Source: an uncultured Lachnospiraceae bacterium (GTDB lineage Bacteria > Bacillota > Clostridia > Lachnospirales > Lachnospiraceae). Taken from it: a stretch of 64,000 nt of DNA. How positions within the stretch are numbered: position 1 is the stretch's first letter; each line of letters opens with the position of its first letter. Shown piece by piece: positions 52,145 to 60,334 of the stretch. The translations under genes were made by a program, and so were the position numbers. The notes below the pieces were generated by a model. The model was given only the letters and a program-made list of their open reading frames with translations, was not told the origin of the DNA and searched no databases. The DNA lies in assembly GCA_947575805.1 (NCBI GenBank), contig CANPOY010000003.1, positions 1-64,000 on the forward strand, read 5' to 3'.

Positions 52145-52897
52145 ATGAACAAATATTTAAAAAATTTGAACAGAATAGAATTTGTGGTAACAATGGCCTG
52201 TACCGGCCGCTGTAAGCACTGCTCCGAGGGAGAGCATACTTCCACCGGAGTACATATAGACGGGGAGGCCGGGGCGCGGGCAGTGCGGGATTTATGCGGT
52301 TCTTACGATATTCAGTCCCTTATGACCTTTGGAGGCGAGCCTCTGCTGTATCCCGAGGATGTGTGTAAAATTCATGAGGCGGCAAGGGAGTGTGGGATAC
52401 CGAAAAGACAGCTGATTACCAACGGATTTTTCAGCCGGGATAAAGGGCGGATCCGGGAGGTGGTCTGCTGTCTGGCGGAAAGCGGGGTCAATCAAATCCT
52501 TCTGTCCGCAGATGCTTTTCATCAGGAAACCATACCCCTGGAGACAGTGCTGTACTTCGGGGAGTGTGTGACAAAGGAAGGAATACCTGTGAAGACGAGT
52601 CCGGCTTATCTTGTGAGCAGGGAGCATGATAATCCATACAATATGCGAACAAGGGAAATCCTGGAGGCCTTTGCAAACAGCCACATTCCGGCAGGCGACG
52701 GTAATGTCATTTTTCCTGCCGGGAATGCAATGAAGTATCTCAGTGAATATTTTGAGGATGGTGCAGAATATACAAATCCTTATGATGAGGATCCTGCGGA
52801 TCTGCATACTGTCAGCTTTAACCCGGACGGAAGCGCTTTGGGCGGAAATATAAACCGGGACCGCATTCTGGATATAATTGCGGCGTATAGGTTGTGA
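52145..52897 (+). CDS. Radical SAM protein, short form
   Basis: The 250-residue protein has the radical SAM cluster motif C-x3-C-x2-C (Cys19, Cys23, Cys26) and FGGEPLLYPED near residue 61, where the GGE motif contacts S-adenosylmethionine. No SPASM-type auxiliary cluster domain is present. AGGAGAG precedes ATG 52145. Its partner MATE gene lies upstream. Substrate is unknown; no precursor-peptide gene was seen nearby. Confidence 0.88.
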   Translation: MNKYLKNLNRIEFVVTMACTGRCKHCSEGEHTSTGVHIDGEAGARAVRDLCGSYDIQSLMTFGGEPLLYPEDVCKIHEAARECGIPKRQLITNGFFSRDKGRIREVVCCLAESGVNQILLSADAFHQETIPLETVLYFGECVTKEGIPVKTSPAYLVSREHDNPYNMRTREILEAFANSHIPAGDGNVIFPAGNAMKYLSEYFEDGAEYTNPYDEDPADLHTVSFNPDGSALGGNINRDRILDIIAAYRL

Positions 52898-52968
52898 CAT
52901 GGGAGGCAGTGTGAGAAGATCTTCAAACGCTCGCAGCAAGGTCTGCTTACGATGTCTGTTATTAGTGC

Positions 52969-54030
52969 TTACCGCGTTTTTTCTATTTCTGCAATTTCAT
53001 GAATGAGCTCAGAAAATCCCTCTGAATCTGATTCTAATAAACCATGCGTCATGTTTTCCATTAAATACATTTGCTTATACGGCGCATTTACCTGCTCAAA
53101 ATACTGTTGTGCTAATGTATAGTTTGTTTGATAATCCTTATCTCCGTTTATGTTATAAAATGGCACCTGGTAATCAACTCTGCCTTTTAATGAAAAAGAA
53201 GCAAATTCCTCAGAAGCAAAAAAATCCAAATAGATGCTCATATCTCTTTTGAAATAGTCCAGCCAGTCAATAATGGAATAATTGGGATTCAATATTATTG
53301 TTGTAATGAAATTGTAATCAGAACCATTCACCATCATATCATAGCCATATTTCTGCATGATTGCATTTCTTGCGGTAATGTGTTCCATCGTAACATGATC
53401 CGGAGTCAGCTGATTTATTAATTGTAAGGTTTCTTGATCACCTTCTGCCCATAGTAAAGCCTCCTGCCGAAACGCCTCTTCATTTTCTATGTAATCGACA
53501 AGCTGTCCGGTCCCAATAAAACATTCATAATATTCCGGATATTCAAGTACCAGGTTTGCTCCGTAAATAGATCCCCATGAGTGTCCGAGAATCGTCAGCT
53601 TATCTTTTGAAAGGTAATCCAGTATAAACTCTGTTACTTCCTTTCCGTCTGTCAGAAATAGTTCCCGTGTCAATACAATATCATTCTGCTTTGTGTCGTA
53701 ACTTTTCCCACAATTACGCTGATCCCATGTTACCACAGTATATACATCTGCCCATTTTCTGGTAAATGCGTAATCAATTTCACTGGTTGCCGATCCGGGT
53801 CCGCCATGTAGATAAAGCAAGACCGGATTATCTATATCTTCTCCATAGACATTAATCCACTGCTTTGTACCATTAACATCAATGTACATTGATTCATTAA
53901 TGCCGCCATCAGGAGTCTGACTGTAAATTGCCCTTCCTGCTGCTCTGATCAAAAAGAATGCGGCGGCCAATATAACAATAGCAAATGCCATCCATTTGAT
54001 GATGTTTAAGATTTTGCTTTTTTTCTGCAT
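52969..54030 (-). CDS. Membrane-anchored alpha/beta hydrolase (proline-iminopeptidase-like)
   Basis: The 353-residue protein has an N-terminal helix (about 11-32) without a lipobox, so the catalytic domain is displayed outside. Motifs of the family are HGGPGSA near 76, WDQRNCGKS, nucleophile elbow GHSWGS near 150, and a late MTHGLLE with the histidine. It lies 19 bases downstream of the 55129 gene in one operon. It could be an aminopeptidase or esterase. AT-rich compared with its neighbours, which may indicate separate origin. Confidence 0.85.
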   Translation of the reverse strand: MQKKSKILNIIKWMAFAIVILAAAFFLIRAAGRAIYSQTPDGGINESMYIDVNGTKQWINVYGEDIDNPVLLYLHGGPGSATSEIDYAFTRKWADVYTVVTWDQRNCGKSYDTKQNDIVLTRELFLTDGKEVTEFILDYLSKDKLTILGHSWGSIYGANLVLEYPEYYECFIGTGQLVDYIENEEAFRQEALLWAEGDQETLQLINQLTPDHVTMEHITARNAIMQKYGYDMMVNGSDYNFITTIILNPNYSIIDWLDYFKRDMSIYLDFFASEEFASFSLKGRVDYQVPFYNINGDKDYQTNYTLAQQYFEQVNAPYKQMYLMENMTHGLLESDSEGFSELIHEIAEIEKTR

Positions 54031-54049
54031 CTAGATACCCCTTGTTATA

Positions 54050-55129
54050 TTATAATTGTGCAAGACAAGCCCGGACTTCGGCACATACGGCGCGGTCGTT
54101 TTCAAACATCTTCGCAAACAGGCGTTTCAGCGTTTCCTGTGTTTCCTTTTGTAAAATGAAAGCAGCAGACTGCCGGGTGATAGCATATCCGGTCTCGGGG
54201 CCCACGCCAAGCGCGCTCCATATTTGCCATCCGATGCCATGTGTTTCATCATTTCCTTCTTTGATATATCGTTCCAGGAAAATATTGCTCAGCCGATCCT
54301 GTATTTCCTTATCCGAGCAAATATTACACAGCAGGTTTTCGGATCCGCCAAATGCTTCTGCGGCATGCCATCTTGCTTCAATCGGCACACTGTTGATGCC
54401 GCACATCATGCCGGCAATGTCCATGGCGTTTTCCGGCGTCACATGGTCGAGCACATCCATAATCACGCCTTCAAGCGCCGTATGTTCATCATAGGACAGG
54501 GCAGATGCGATGCGTTCCAGGAGTTCTTTGCAGGACATGTCAGGCGCGGTGTTGCCGGTGATGACAATGGCGTCGCGCAGCATGGAATGCCAGTTATCAG
54601 GCAAAGCATGAAACTGTGAATTTAAGCCAAATACAGTGTCTGCGTCATAGCCCACTGCAAGAATCCATTCCATTTCGTTTTCCAATCGCAGCAGGGTCGG
54701 GAAGCCGGTATCCAGAGAACCTTTCATTGCGGAAAGCACTTCTTCCCGTGCGCTTGTACCGTCATAGCGCAGATAGGAAAATCCTGCAAAACGTGCCAGT
54801 GCATTAACAAAACCGTCATCCCAGCGCCATCCGGTTCGAAATCCCGGCAAAGTATGTGGATCCACGCTGTCATCCCACGGATAATCGAAACCGAACGCCA
54901 GTGTCGATGCTGTCAAAAGGCTGTGGTAGACGGACAGCTGGTGGCGTTCCAGCAGATTATCGCCACAGGAGCTGCAATGGATACAATAGCGGCGGTTGGG
55001 CGCACACCAATATGGTGTTTCTGCAGTGTATCCGCGCGCAATGACCAATGCAGATGCAAGTGCCGCAGTGAAGTTGTCCGATTCCGCATCCACCGGAAAG
55101 GATACCTGATGATCCAAGATTCTTTTCAT
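54050..55129 (-). CDS. Hypothetical protein, possible cysteine-peptidase-like fold
   Basis: I do not recognise this 359-residue soluble protein with confidence. The N-terminal half has CAPNRRYCIHCSSCGDN (42-58), a cysteine cluster that could bind metal, and patches (ILAVGYDADTVFG, then DAIVITG) reminiscent of C39/BtrH-like peptidase or transferase folds. The C-terminal half is helical. It precedes the alpha/beta hydrolase gene in one operon. No signal peptide. Function unknown. Confidence 0.6.
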   Translation of the reverse strand: MKRILDHQVSFPVDAESDNFTAALASALVIARGYTAETPYWCAPNRRYCIHCSSCGDNLLERHQLSVYHSLLTASTLAFGFDYPWDDSVDPHTLPGFRTGWRWDDGFVNALARFAGFSYLRYDGTSAREEVLSAMKGSLDTGFPTLLRLENEMEWILAVGYDADTVFGLNSQFHALPDNWHSMLRDAIVITGNTAPDMSCKELLERIASALSYDEHTALEGVIMDVLDHVTPENAMDIAGMMCGINSVPIEARWHAAEAFGGSENLLCNICSDKEIQDRLSNIFLERYIKEGNDETHGIGWQIWSALGVGPETGYAITRQSAAFILQKETQETLKRLFAKMFENDRAVCAEVRACLAQL

Positions 55130-55275
55130 GTTGCTATGACCATAGCCTTTTCCTGTCAGCGTTTAGGCAAGGCTTCCCTTCTGTATTTTGTGGCCGGCCG
55201 GTTATTTTTACCGGATTAGTGAGTGTAGTATACCACAGGTTAGGAATGCTGTATAGCTCTTTGGGGAGAGTATGT

Positions 55276-56160
55276 TTATTGAGCTGCGTCAGCATGATCC
55301 TTTATCATGATAACCGTGGCGGCCACCATGATGCACATTGCAAGATAGAACTGTATTCCTGGCTGTTCCTTTAGCAGGGCCATGCTGAAGGCTACGCCCA
55401 GAAACGGAGCCACAGAATAATAGGCGCTGGTTTTGGCGGCGCCCAGGTGCTGCTGTGCCATAATGTAAAATTTGATGCTTAAGCCGTATGCCACAAAGCC
55501 CAGGCCAAGGATTGCGAGGATCCAATTCACCTGGGGCAGGCATTCGCCCAACAGCAAAGCAATACATAAGCTGCCCAGGCCTGAAAGACAGCCTTTTATC
55601 ACAACGATTTCCGTAGAGCTTTTATGGCTGATCCTTTTGGTACAGTTGTTTTCAAAGCCCCAGCAGACACAGGCGCCCAGTACAAAAAGAGATCCCTCAT
55701 TCAAGGTAAAGGCACCCGCTCCCTCAAAGCTGAGGATCATGCTGGCCAGCGTGACCATCAGGATCGCCAGCCACAGCCTGGGAGAGATTACTTCCTTGAA
55801 GATCATAAGGGCGATAACGGAGGTAGCCACGATTTCAAAGTTATTCAGCAGGGAAACATTGGCTGAATTTGTCCTTGCAATACCGAACATCAGTAATATG
55901 GGGGCGATAATATCCAGTACCACCATAGCCACAGTATAGGGCAGCTCCTTTTTCGTCAGCCGTGCCTGCCCTGCTTTCGGCTTCAGCAGCTTTTCCACGC
56001 TGCCGCAGAGCAGCAGTCCGACACCTGCTCCCAAATAGAGAAATGCCGCTGTTATGGTCGGGTCCGCATGTTTCAGGATCAGCTTCGACAGGGGAATATT
56101 TATCGCATAAAGGGCCGCCGCCAGGATGGCATAAATTGTTGCAAGGTTCTTGGTTTTCAT
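55276..56160 (-). CDS. EamA/DMT-family transporter
   Basis: The 294-residue membrane protein has ten hydrophobic segments in two EamA repeats (about 15-145 and 160-285), the drug/metabolite transporter layout. ATG 56160 has an AGAGAA site; ATG 56172 adds four residues without one. It is transcribed away from the TetR gene, with its promoter at 56232-56259. Substrate unknown. Confidence 0.88.
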   Translation of the reverse strand: MKTKNLATIYAILAAALYAINIPLSKLILKHADPTITAAFLYLGAGVGLLLCGSVEKLLKPKAGQARLTKKELPYTVAMVVLDIIAPILLMFGIARTNSANVSLLNNFEIVATSVIALMIFKEVISPRLWLAILMVTLASMILSFEGAGAFTLNEGSLFVLGACVCWGFENNCTKRISHKSSTEIVVIKGCLSGLGSLCIALLLGECLPQVNWILAILGLGFVAYGLSIKFYIMAQQHLGAAKTSAYYSVAPFLGVAFSMALLKEQPGIQFYLAMCIMVAATVIMIKDHADAAQ

Positions 56161-56231
56161 AGGTTCTCTCATTTCATCAGGTGTAAGCGTTCGACTTCAG
56201 AACGCTGTCATATCGTTACCGGTCGTATAGA

Positions 56232-56259
56232 AGTATAGCATATGTCTGCGGGAAAGCAA
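56232..56259 (-). promoter_or_regulatory. Promoter of the EamA transporter gene
   Basis: Minus strand TTGCTT (56259-56254), 16-base spacer and TATACT (56237-56232). Confidence 0.6.
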
Positions 56260-56281
56260 CCGTTTTTCGGAGAAGTTTTCC

Positions 56282-56310
56282 TTGACGGAAATCAGGGCAC
56301 AATATATAAT
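56282..56310 (+). promoter_or_regulatory. Promoter of the tetR-flavodoxin operon
   Basis: TTGACG (56282-56287), 17-base spacer and TATAAT (56305-56310). The operator palindrome starts at the last base of the -10 box. Confidence 0.8.
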
Positions 56311-56350
56311 ATAATTAACTTATATAAATAGTTTATATAAGTTAATTATA
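56310..56350 (+). promoter_or_regulatory. Perfect 19-bp-arm palindrome, TetR operator
   Basis: Perfect 19-base arms (56310-56328 and 56332-56350) flank TAG. All bases except four per arm are A or T. It covers the predicted transcription start of the tetR gene, so autorepression is the natural reading. The arms are longer than most TetR sites and could hold two dimers. Confidence 0.85.
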
Positions 56351-56390
56351 AAGACAGATAGAGGATCATACCACTGCCGGGAGGATTGAA

Positions 56391-56963
56391 ATGCCGAAGC
56401 AGAGAATTACAAAAGAAATGGTCGTGGATGCTGCTTTTGAAATTGCAAGAAGGGATGGGATGGAGCAGGTTCTGGTAAAGAATATTGCCAGCAGGCTGGG
56501 CTGCTCGGTACAGCCTATTTACAGCTATTGTAAAAACATGGAAGGTCTGCGCGAGGACGTGACTCAACGAACCCGCCATTTTATCCGGGAATATGTATCC
56601 GCCCACATAGATCCGGATGATCTGTTTCGCAGTACGGGCAGGTCTTATATTCAGCTGGCGAAGGAAGAACCGCATCTGTTCAGGATTTTTATTTTGCATC
56701 GACGCAGGGGAATTTCCTCACTGGACGATTTGTACCAGGCCGAGGCCGGGGCGCAGATTGCAGAAGCGATTGCGGATCATCTGCATGTCAGCATAGACCA
56801 AGCGAAACAGCTGCACCTGAATATGCTGATCTATACCATAGGTATCGGCACGATTTATTCCGTGACCACGCCGGGAATTTCAGCGGATGAGATATATGTA
56901 CAGCAGGAAGCAGCTTATGAAGCGTTTTTGAAACAGATGCAGCAGGAGGAAAACCAGACATGA
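56391..56963 (+). CDS. TetR-family transcriptional regulator
   Basis: The 190-residue protein has an N-terminal helix-turn-helix (VKNIASRLGCSVQPIYSYCK, about 25-44) and a helical ligand domain, the TetR layout. GGGAGG precedes ATG 56391. Its stop overlaps the flavodoxin start by ATGA, and the palindrome at 56310 over its promoter is the likely operator, so it represses its own operon. The inducer is unknown; with a flavodoxin partner a redox-active or planar compound is plausible. Confidence 0.92.
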   Translation: MPKQRITKEMVVDAAFEIARRDGMEQVLVKNIASRLGCSVQPIYSYCKNMEGLREDVTQRTRHFIREYVSAHIDPDDLFRSTGRSYIQLAKEEPHLFRIFILHRRRGISSLDDLYQAEAGAQIAEAIADHLHVSIDQAKQLHLNMLIYTIGIGTIYSVTTPGISADEIYVQQEAAYEAFLKQMQQEENQT

Positions 56964-57487
56964 AAAAGGGAATCATTTTGTATCAGTCCAAGTATGGAGC
57001 AACCAGCAAATATGCCCGTTGGCTGCAGGAGATGACGGATTTTGACTGCATGGAGACGCCGGGGGCGGCGCCGGAGCAGGTATTACAGTATGAAACGGTG
57101 GTGCTGTGCGGCGGAATTTATGCTTCCGGGATAGCGGGCCTGTCCTTCCTGAAAAAGTATTTCGGCAGCCTGAAGGATAAGAAAACTGCTATACTGTGCG
57201 TGGGCGCTTCCCCTTACGATGAAGATGCTCTTGCGGCCATCAGGCAGCATAACCTCACCGGAGATCTGAAGGAGATTCCCCTTTTCTATGGGAGGGGGGC
57301 ATGGGATGAGAGCAGGATGAAATTTCTGGACTGGACTTTATGCAGAATGCTGCAGAAGGCGGTGGCGAAAAAGGATCCCGACACCTATGAGCCCTGGATG
57401 AAGGCCCTTATGGGGGCGGTAGGGCAGGTCTGCGACTGGACGGATCGGAAATATTTGTTGCCTTTGGTGGAGTATCTGAAAGGATAG
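56960..57487 (+). CDS. Flavodoxin-domain protein (HemG-like)
   Basis: The 175-residue cytoplasmic protein starts with ILYQSKYGATSKYARWL (6-22), the FMN-binding T/S-x-x-G-x-T type loop of flavodoxins of the menaquinone-dependent protoporphyrinogen-oxidase class, followed by CGGIYASGIAG and CVGASPYD loops. It shares ATGA with the TetR gene and so is co-translated. An electron-transfer or quinone-related role is likely; HemG activity itself is not shown. Confidence 0.85.
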   Translation: MKKGIILYQSKYGATSKYARWLQEMTDFDCMETPGAAPEQVLQYETVVLCGGIYASGIAGLSFLKKYFGSLKDKKTAILCVGASPYDEDALAAIRQHNLTGDLKEIPLFYGRGAWDESRMKFLDWTLCRMLQKAVAKKDPDTYEPWMKALMGAVGQVCDWTDRKYLLPLVEYLKG

Positions 57488-57501
57488 GAGGGGGGAAGGC
57501 T

Positions 57502-57669
57502 TTATTTTACTCCCCTCGCATAAGGGATGTCTATGCCACAGAAGGTGGTTTCTCTGACGGCGTTTTGATAGTCTGCCACACTTTTCAGATAAACCGCCGT
57601 AAAAATTAATACGCTCAGGAAGAGAAGCAATACTGTAACCCAAAGGATCTTTTTGGTGGATTGTTTCAT
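57502..57669 (-). CDS. 55-residue single-span membrane protein
   Basis: ATG 57669 opens a 55-codon frame with one hydrophobic helix (about 8-27) and a hydrophilic tail (KSVADYQNAVRETTFCGIDI). It overlaps the stop of the truncated TetR gene by ATGA (57666-57669), implying translational coupling. Family unknown. Possibly a membrane partner or target of that regulator. Confidence 0.6.
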   Translation of the reverse strand: MKQSTKKILWVTVLLLFLSVLIFTAVYLKSVADYQNAVRETTFCGIDIPYARGVK

Positions 57670-57893
57670 TTCTGACACCTCGCAATCGAATCGTAAACAA
57701 GAGAAAATCCATATTCCAGGAATTGCTTTTTAGATAATCCCATTGTGAAATTCTTCCTGATACTGTACCAGACCGCTTTTGCTATATCGTCCATGGTAAC
57801 TGCGGCAATGCCTTTTTCCATAAACAATACGGATGCCGCAGATACTATGTTTTCCCGATGTACGCTTCTGGGCTCTTTCTTTCTTCGACCCAT
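57666..57893 (-). CDS. Truncated TetR-type regulator
   Basis: ATG 57893 has a GAGGGGGA ribosome binding site. The first 40 residues (MGRRKKEPRSVHRENIV, then ASVLFMEKGIAAVTMDDIAK) are a TetR DNA-binding start. The recognition helix normally next is missing: the frame reads AVWYSIRKNF and ends after 75 residues in all, against about 190 in the family. Either an internally deleted gene or a short DNA-binding derivative. It is coupled to a small membrane protein gene by ATGA. Confidence 0.5.
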   Translation of the reverse strand: MGRRKKEPRSVHRENIVSAASVLFMEKGIAAVTMDDIAKAVWYSIRKNFTMGLSKKQFLEYGFSLVYDSIARCQK

Positions 57894-58034
57894 AAGATTC
57901 CCCCTCAATAATTTCACTTATTGTCAAGAATGTTTCCTGAAAACTTTTAATAATGCCTTATAAATGCCCCCTGAACATAACTTTTTTGTCTAATATTACT
58001 AAATATAAGGGATTGCTTTTGTTGATAACGAAAG

Positions 58035-58063
58035 TTGACATTTTGACAGGTTCTTATTATAAT
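58035..58063 (+). promoter_or_regulatory. Perfect consensus sigma-A promoter
   Basis: TTGACA (58035-58040), 17-base spacer and TATAAT (58058-58063): both boxes and spacing match the consensus exactly. A LacI-type operator begins at the next base, so expression is expected to be strong but repressible. Confidence 0.92.
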
Positions 58064-58083
58064 TTGCTTAACTGGTTAAGCAA
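58064..58083 (+). promoter_or_regulatory. LacI-type operator 1
   Basis: Palindrome TTGCTTAAC-TG-GTTAAGCAA with perfect 9-base arms lies directly after the -10 box. It is repeated as operator 2, 47 bp downstream (centre to centre). Confidence 0.85.
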
Positions 58084-58112
58084 GCATAAAGGCTTATATT
58101 TTTTACCCGTAT

Positions 58113-58128
58113 ACTTAACTGGTTAAGC
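58113..58128 (+). promoter_or_regulatory. LacI-type operator 2
   Basis: ACTTAAC-TG-GTTAAGC repeats the 14-base core of operator 1 exactly. Two sites 47 bp apart allow cooperative binding or looping. The LacI protein encoded at 59368 is the likely ligand. Confidence 0.8.
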
Positions 58129-58162
58129 TAGCGGCAGTCTCAAGATGAAAGGGAGGTTAAGT

Positions 58163-59341
58163 ATGAAGAAAAAAGTGTTAAGTATGGTATTGGCAGCAAC
58201 TATGGTTTTTTCATTGGCAGCCTGCGGGAATGAAGAGAAAGAAGGAAGCAGCGGTACGGGAACGGATCAGAGCAGCAATCAGGAAAGCGGACAGAGCGAC
58301 ACGGACGGCAGTGGGTCGAAAACGGCGACTCATAAGGTGACCTTTTATGATTCGGACGGAACAACGGTGTTGTCCGAGGAAGAGGTGGCTGACGGGGCTT
58401 CTCCCACGGAATACACCCCAGAAAAGGAAGGCCAGGTATTCATGGGCTGGTTTGCAACGCCGTCCATGGGGCATGGGTTTGATTTTTCCCAGCCGGTTAC
58501 AGAGGATGTTTCGGTGTTTGCAGGCTTCATGGAAAACAAGGAGGATACCAGAACCTTTGCCATTCTGGGCAGCGGCAAGAGCCCGCTGCTGGCAGTTTCC
58601 AGCTGGGGAAAGGTAATCAATGACGAGCACTATATGACAAAGGCAGAGGGAGAGAATGTTTATACGATTACTGTTGATCTCTGCGAGGGGGATGAATTCC
58701 AGTTTGCCATTGATACCTCATGGTGCAATCAGAGGGGCGGCGGTTATATGGAGACCACGGAGGCGGACGGAGTCGAATATTTCAGTGTGTCCGGCGGTCT
58801 TTCCGACAGCACGAAAAAGGCAAACATCAAGTGCCAGAAGGACGGAAATTATACCTTCACGTTGACCACCTATCCCGGCGCAGATGTATATGATACGGCA
58901 AACAGCTATTATACAGAGGAGACGAAAGAAAACTATAATTCCAACCCCTATGACAAGATCACTTTTGCCTACAACGGGGAAATTCAGGCGCAGATGGGTG
59001 AGCTGACTACTGCTTACTATATCAAAGGGGCCAAGGTTACCGAGTGGCAGGATAAATATGACGAGCAGTATCAGTTTAAGGAAGAGAACGGGATTCATAC
59101 ACTGGTAATCGACCTGGAAGAAGGGGACGAATTCCTGCTGACCACTCTGGTGACCTCTGCAGACGGTACTTCTTCTGTGGGAAATGAGTATGTCCGCTAC
59201 AGCAACATCACGGATGAAGGATCCCTTGCCTTTGTGGATGGCACAGAGAGTTATAATATTGTGGCAAAAGCTGCCGGCACCTATACCTTTACCTATGATC
59301 CGGCAACGACTCAGCTCACAGTGGGATTTGAAGGGAAATAA
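58163..59341 (+). CDS. Lipoprotein with Flg_new-type and starch-binding-like domains
   Basis: The 392-residue cell-surface lipoprotein has lipobox SLAAC, an Asp/Ser/Gly linker, then an InlB/Flg_new-type repeat (about 55-115: VTFYDSDGTTV then GWFATPSM). Two similar beta-sandwich units follow (about 120-245 and 260-392), each with a YT/HTLVIDLEEGDEF-type phrase, resembling SusE/SusF or CBM-like starch-binding domains. GGGAGG fixes ATG 58163. Perfect promoter and two LacI sites precede it. With the GH13 genes next door it probably holds maltodextrin or starch at the surface. Confidence 0.75.
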   Translation: MKKKVLSMVLAATMVFSLAACGNEEKEGSSGTGTDQSSNQESGQSDTDGSGSKTATHKVTFYDSDGTTVLSEEEVADGASPTEYTPEKEGQVFMGWFATPSMGHGFDFSQPVTEDVSVFAGFMENKEDTRTFAILGSGKSPLLAVSSWGKVINDEHYMTKAEGENVYTITVDLCEGDEFQFAIDTSWCNQRGGGYMETTEADGVEYFSVSGGLSDSTKKANIKCQKDGNYTFTLTTYPGADVYDTANSYYTEETKENYNSNPYDKITFAYNGEIQAQMGELTTAYYIKGAKVTEWQDKYDEQYQFKEENGIHTLVIDLEEGDEFLLTTLVTSADGTSSVGNEYVRYSNITDEGSLAFVDGTESYNIVAKAAGTYTFTYDPATTQLTVGFEGK

Positions 59342-59367
59342 TACAAAACAGGCCGAAAAGGACCTGC

Positions 59368-60171
59368 TCAGACAAACAAATTATGTTCACAATCGGGGAC
59401 ACGGTTTACGGCCAGTTCAAAACAGGCAAAGACTTGCTCCATCTTTTCCCGCAGGCAGCAGGCGGCGTAAAAGCCGCCTGGGCCTGCCAACGGAGCCAGG
59501 GACTGTTGGCTGTACAGAATATTTCCGGAAAAAGCAGGGAGTTCCCCGGATGGGCATGAATCGTTTTCCGGTACGAAGATCACGGAAGGAAAGGTACTCC
59601 GGATCAGCCTGCAGAGCTCTGCGTTATTGGGGGCAAGGCAGAGATAACGGTAATCTTCACTGCCGAAATGTTTTGCCGCTTTGGCCTTTATGCCTGCATA
59701 GTCCGTGCACACCTGGAAAAAGATCTGCAAAGGCGTAAGGATGTCAATGGCGATCAGGGGGATCAGGTTGTTGTCTCCCACATGATTAAAGAAATCGGTG
59801 TCCGTGTCATAGCAGAGAATAGCGTCTGCGTAGTCGATTCGGGAAACATTTTCTTCGCTTTCCAGCAGCAGATGGTATCCATGGGACTGAAGCACTGCGG
59901 CCAGGGCATCCGCAACTGCAAGCTGTTCGGAGCGCTTGTAAAGGGATTTCTCCCGGCGCAGAAAAAGGGCTATATTATAGGTTTTGTTGGTGGCGAGAGA
60001 TTTTGCGGAGGAATTCGGCTTGTAGTCCAGCAAATTGACGATCTGCCATACCTTCTTTTTGGTCTCGTCACTGATGCGTTGGTCTTCCCGATGGTTGATT
60101 ACATAGGATACGGTGGCTACTGAAACGCCTGCCTGCCTGGCAATATCTCGAATGGTATATTTTTTGCTCAT
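59368..60171 (-). CDS. LacI-family regulator of the maltodextrin region
   Basis: The 267-residue protein has a LacI helix-turn-helix (TIRDIARQAGVSVATVSYVI) and hinge (YKPNSSAKSLA). The sensor domain is shorter than the usual 270 residues (whole protein 267 instead of about 330), so its ligand response may differ. It is convergent with the 58163 lipoprotein gene, whose promoter carries two LacI-type operators. Its own promoter lies so close that the mRNA seems leaderless, with no ribosome binding site. Confidence 0.88.
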   Translation of the reverse strand: MSKKYTIRDIARQAGVSVATVSYVINHREDQRISDETKKKVWQIVNLLDYKPNSSAKSLATNKTYNIALFLRREKSLYKRSEQLAVADALAAVLQSHGYHLLLESEENVSRIDYADAILCYDTDTDFFNHVGDNNLIPLIAIDILTPLQIFFQVCTDYAGIKAKAAKHFGSEDYRYLCLAPNNAELCRLIRSTFPSVIFVPENDSCPSGELPAFSGNILYSQQSLAPLAGPGGFYAACCLREKMEQVFACFELAVNRVPDCEHNLFV

Positions 60172-60177
60172 AGCTTA

Positions 60178-60206
60178 TTTATATACTGTGGGTGCCTTTT
60201 TGTCAA
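60178..60206 (-). promoter_or_regulatory. Promoter of the lacI gene, giving a leaderless transcript
   Basis: Minus strand TTGACA (60206-60201), 17-base spacer and TATAAA (60183-60178). Only six bases separate the -10 box from ATG 60171, so transcription should start at the A of ATG. Confidence 0.75.
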
Positions 60207-60334
60207 TGTAAAGTGTGAGAAGAAGTTCTAATTCCGGGTTCGCGTGGATTGTTTGCGGCGGCATGTCTGGAAGTAGGAAAGAAAATCCGGGTCATTTCAC
60301 TCAGAATGACATGGATGGGGTATGGAGGATTGAT

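Noticed and set aside
60288-60312. Short inverted repeat GTCATT/AATGAC before the GH13 gene
   Set aside because: Six-base arms and no promoter boxes nearby; expected by chance at this length.
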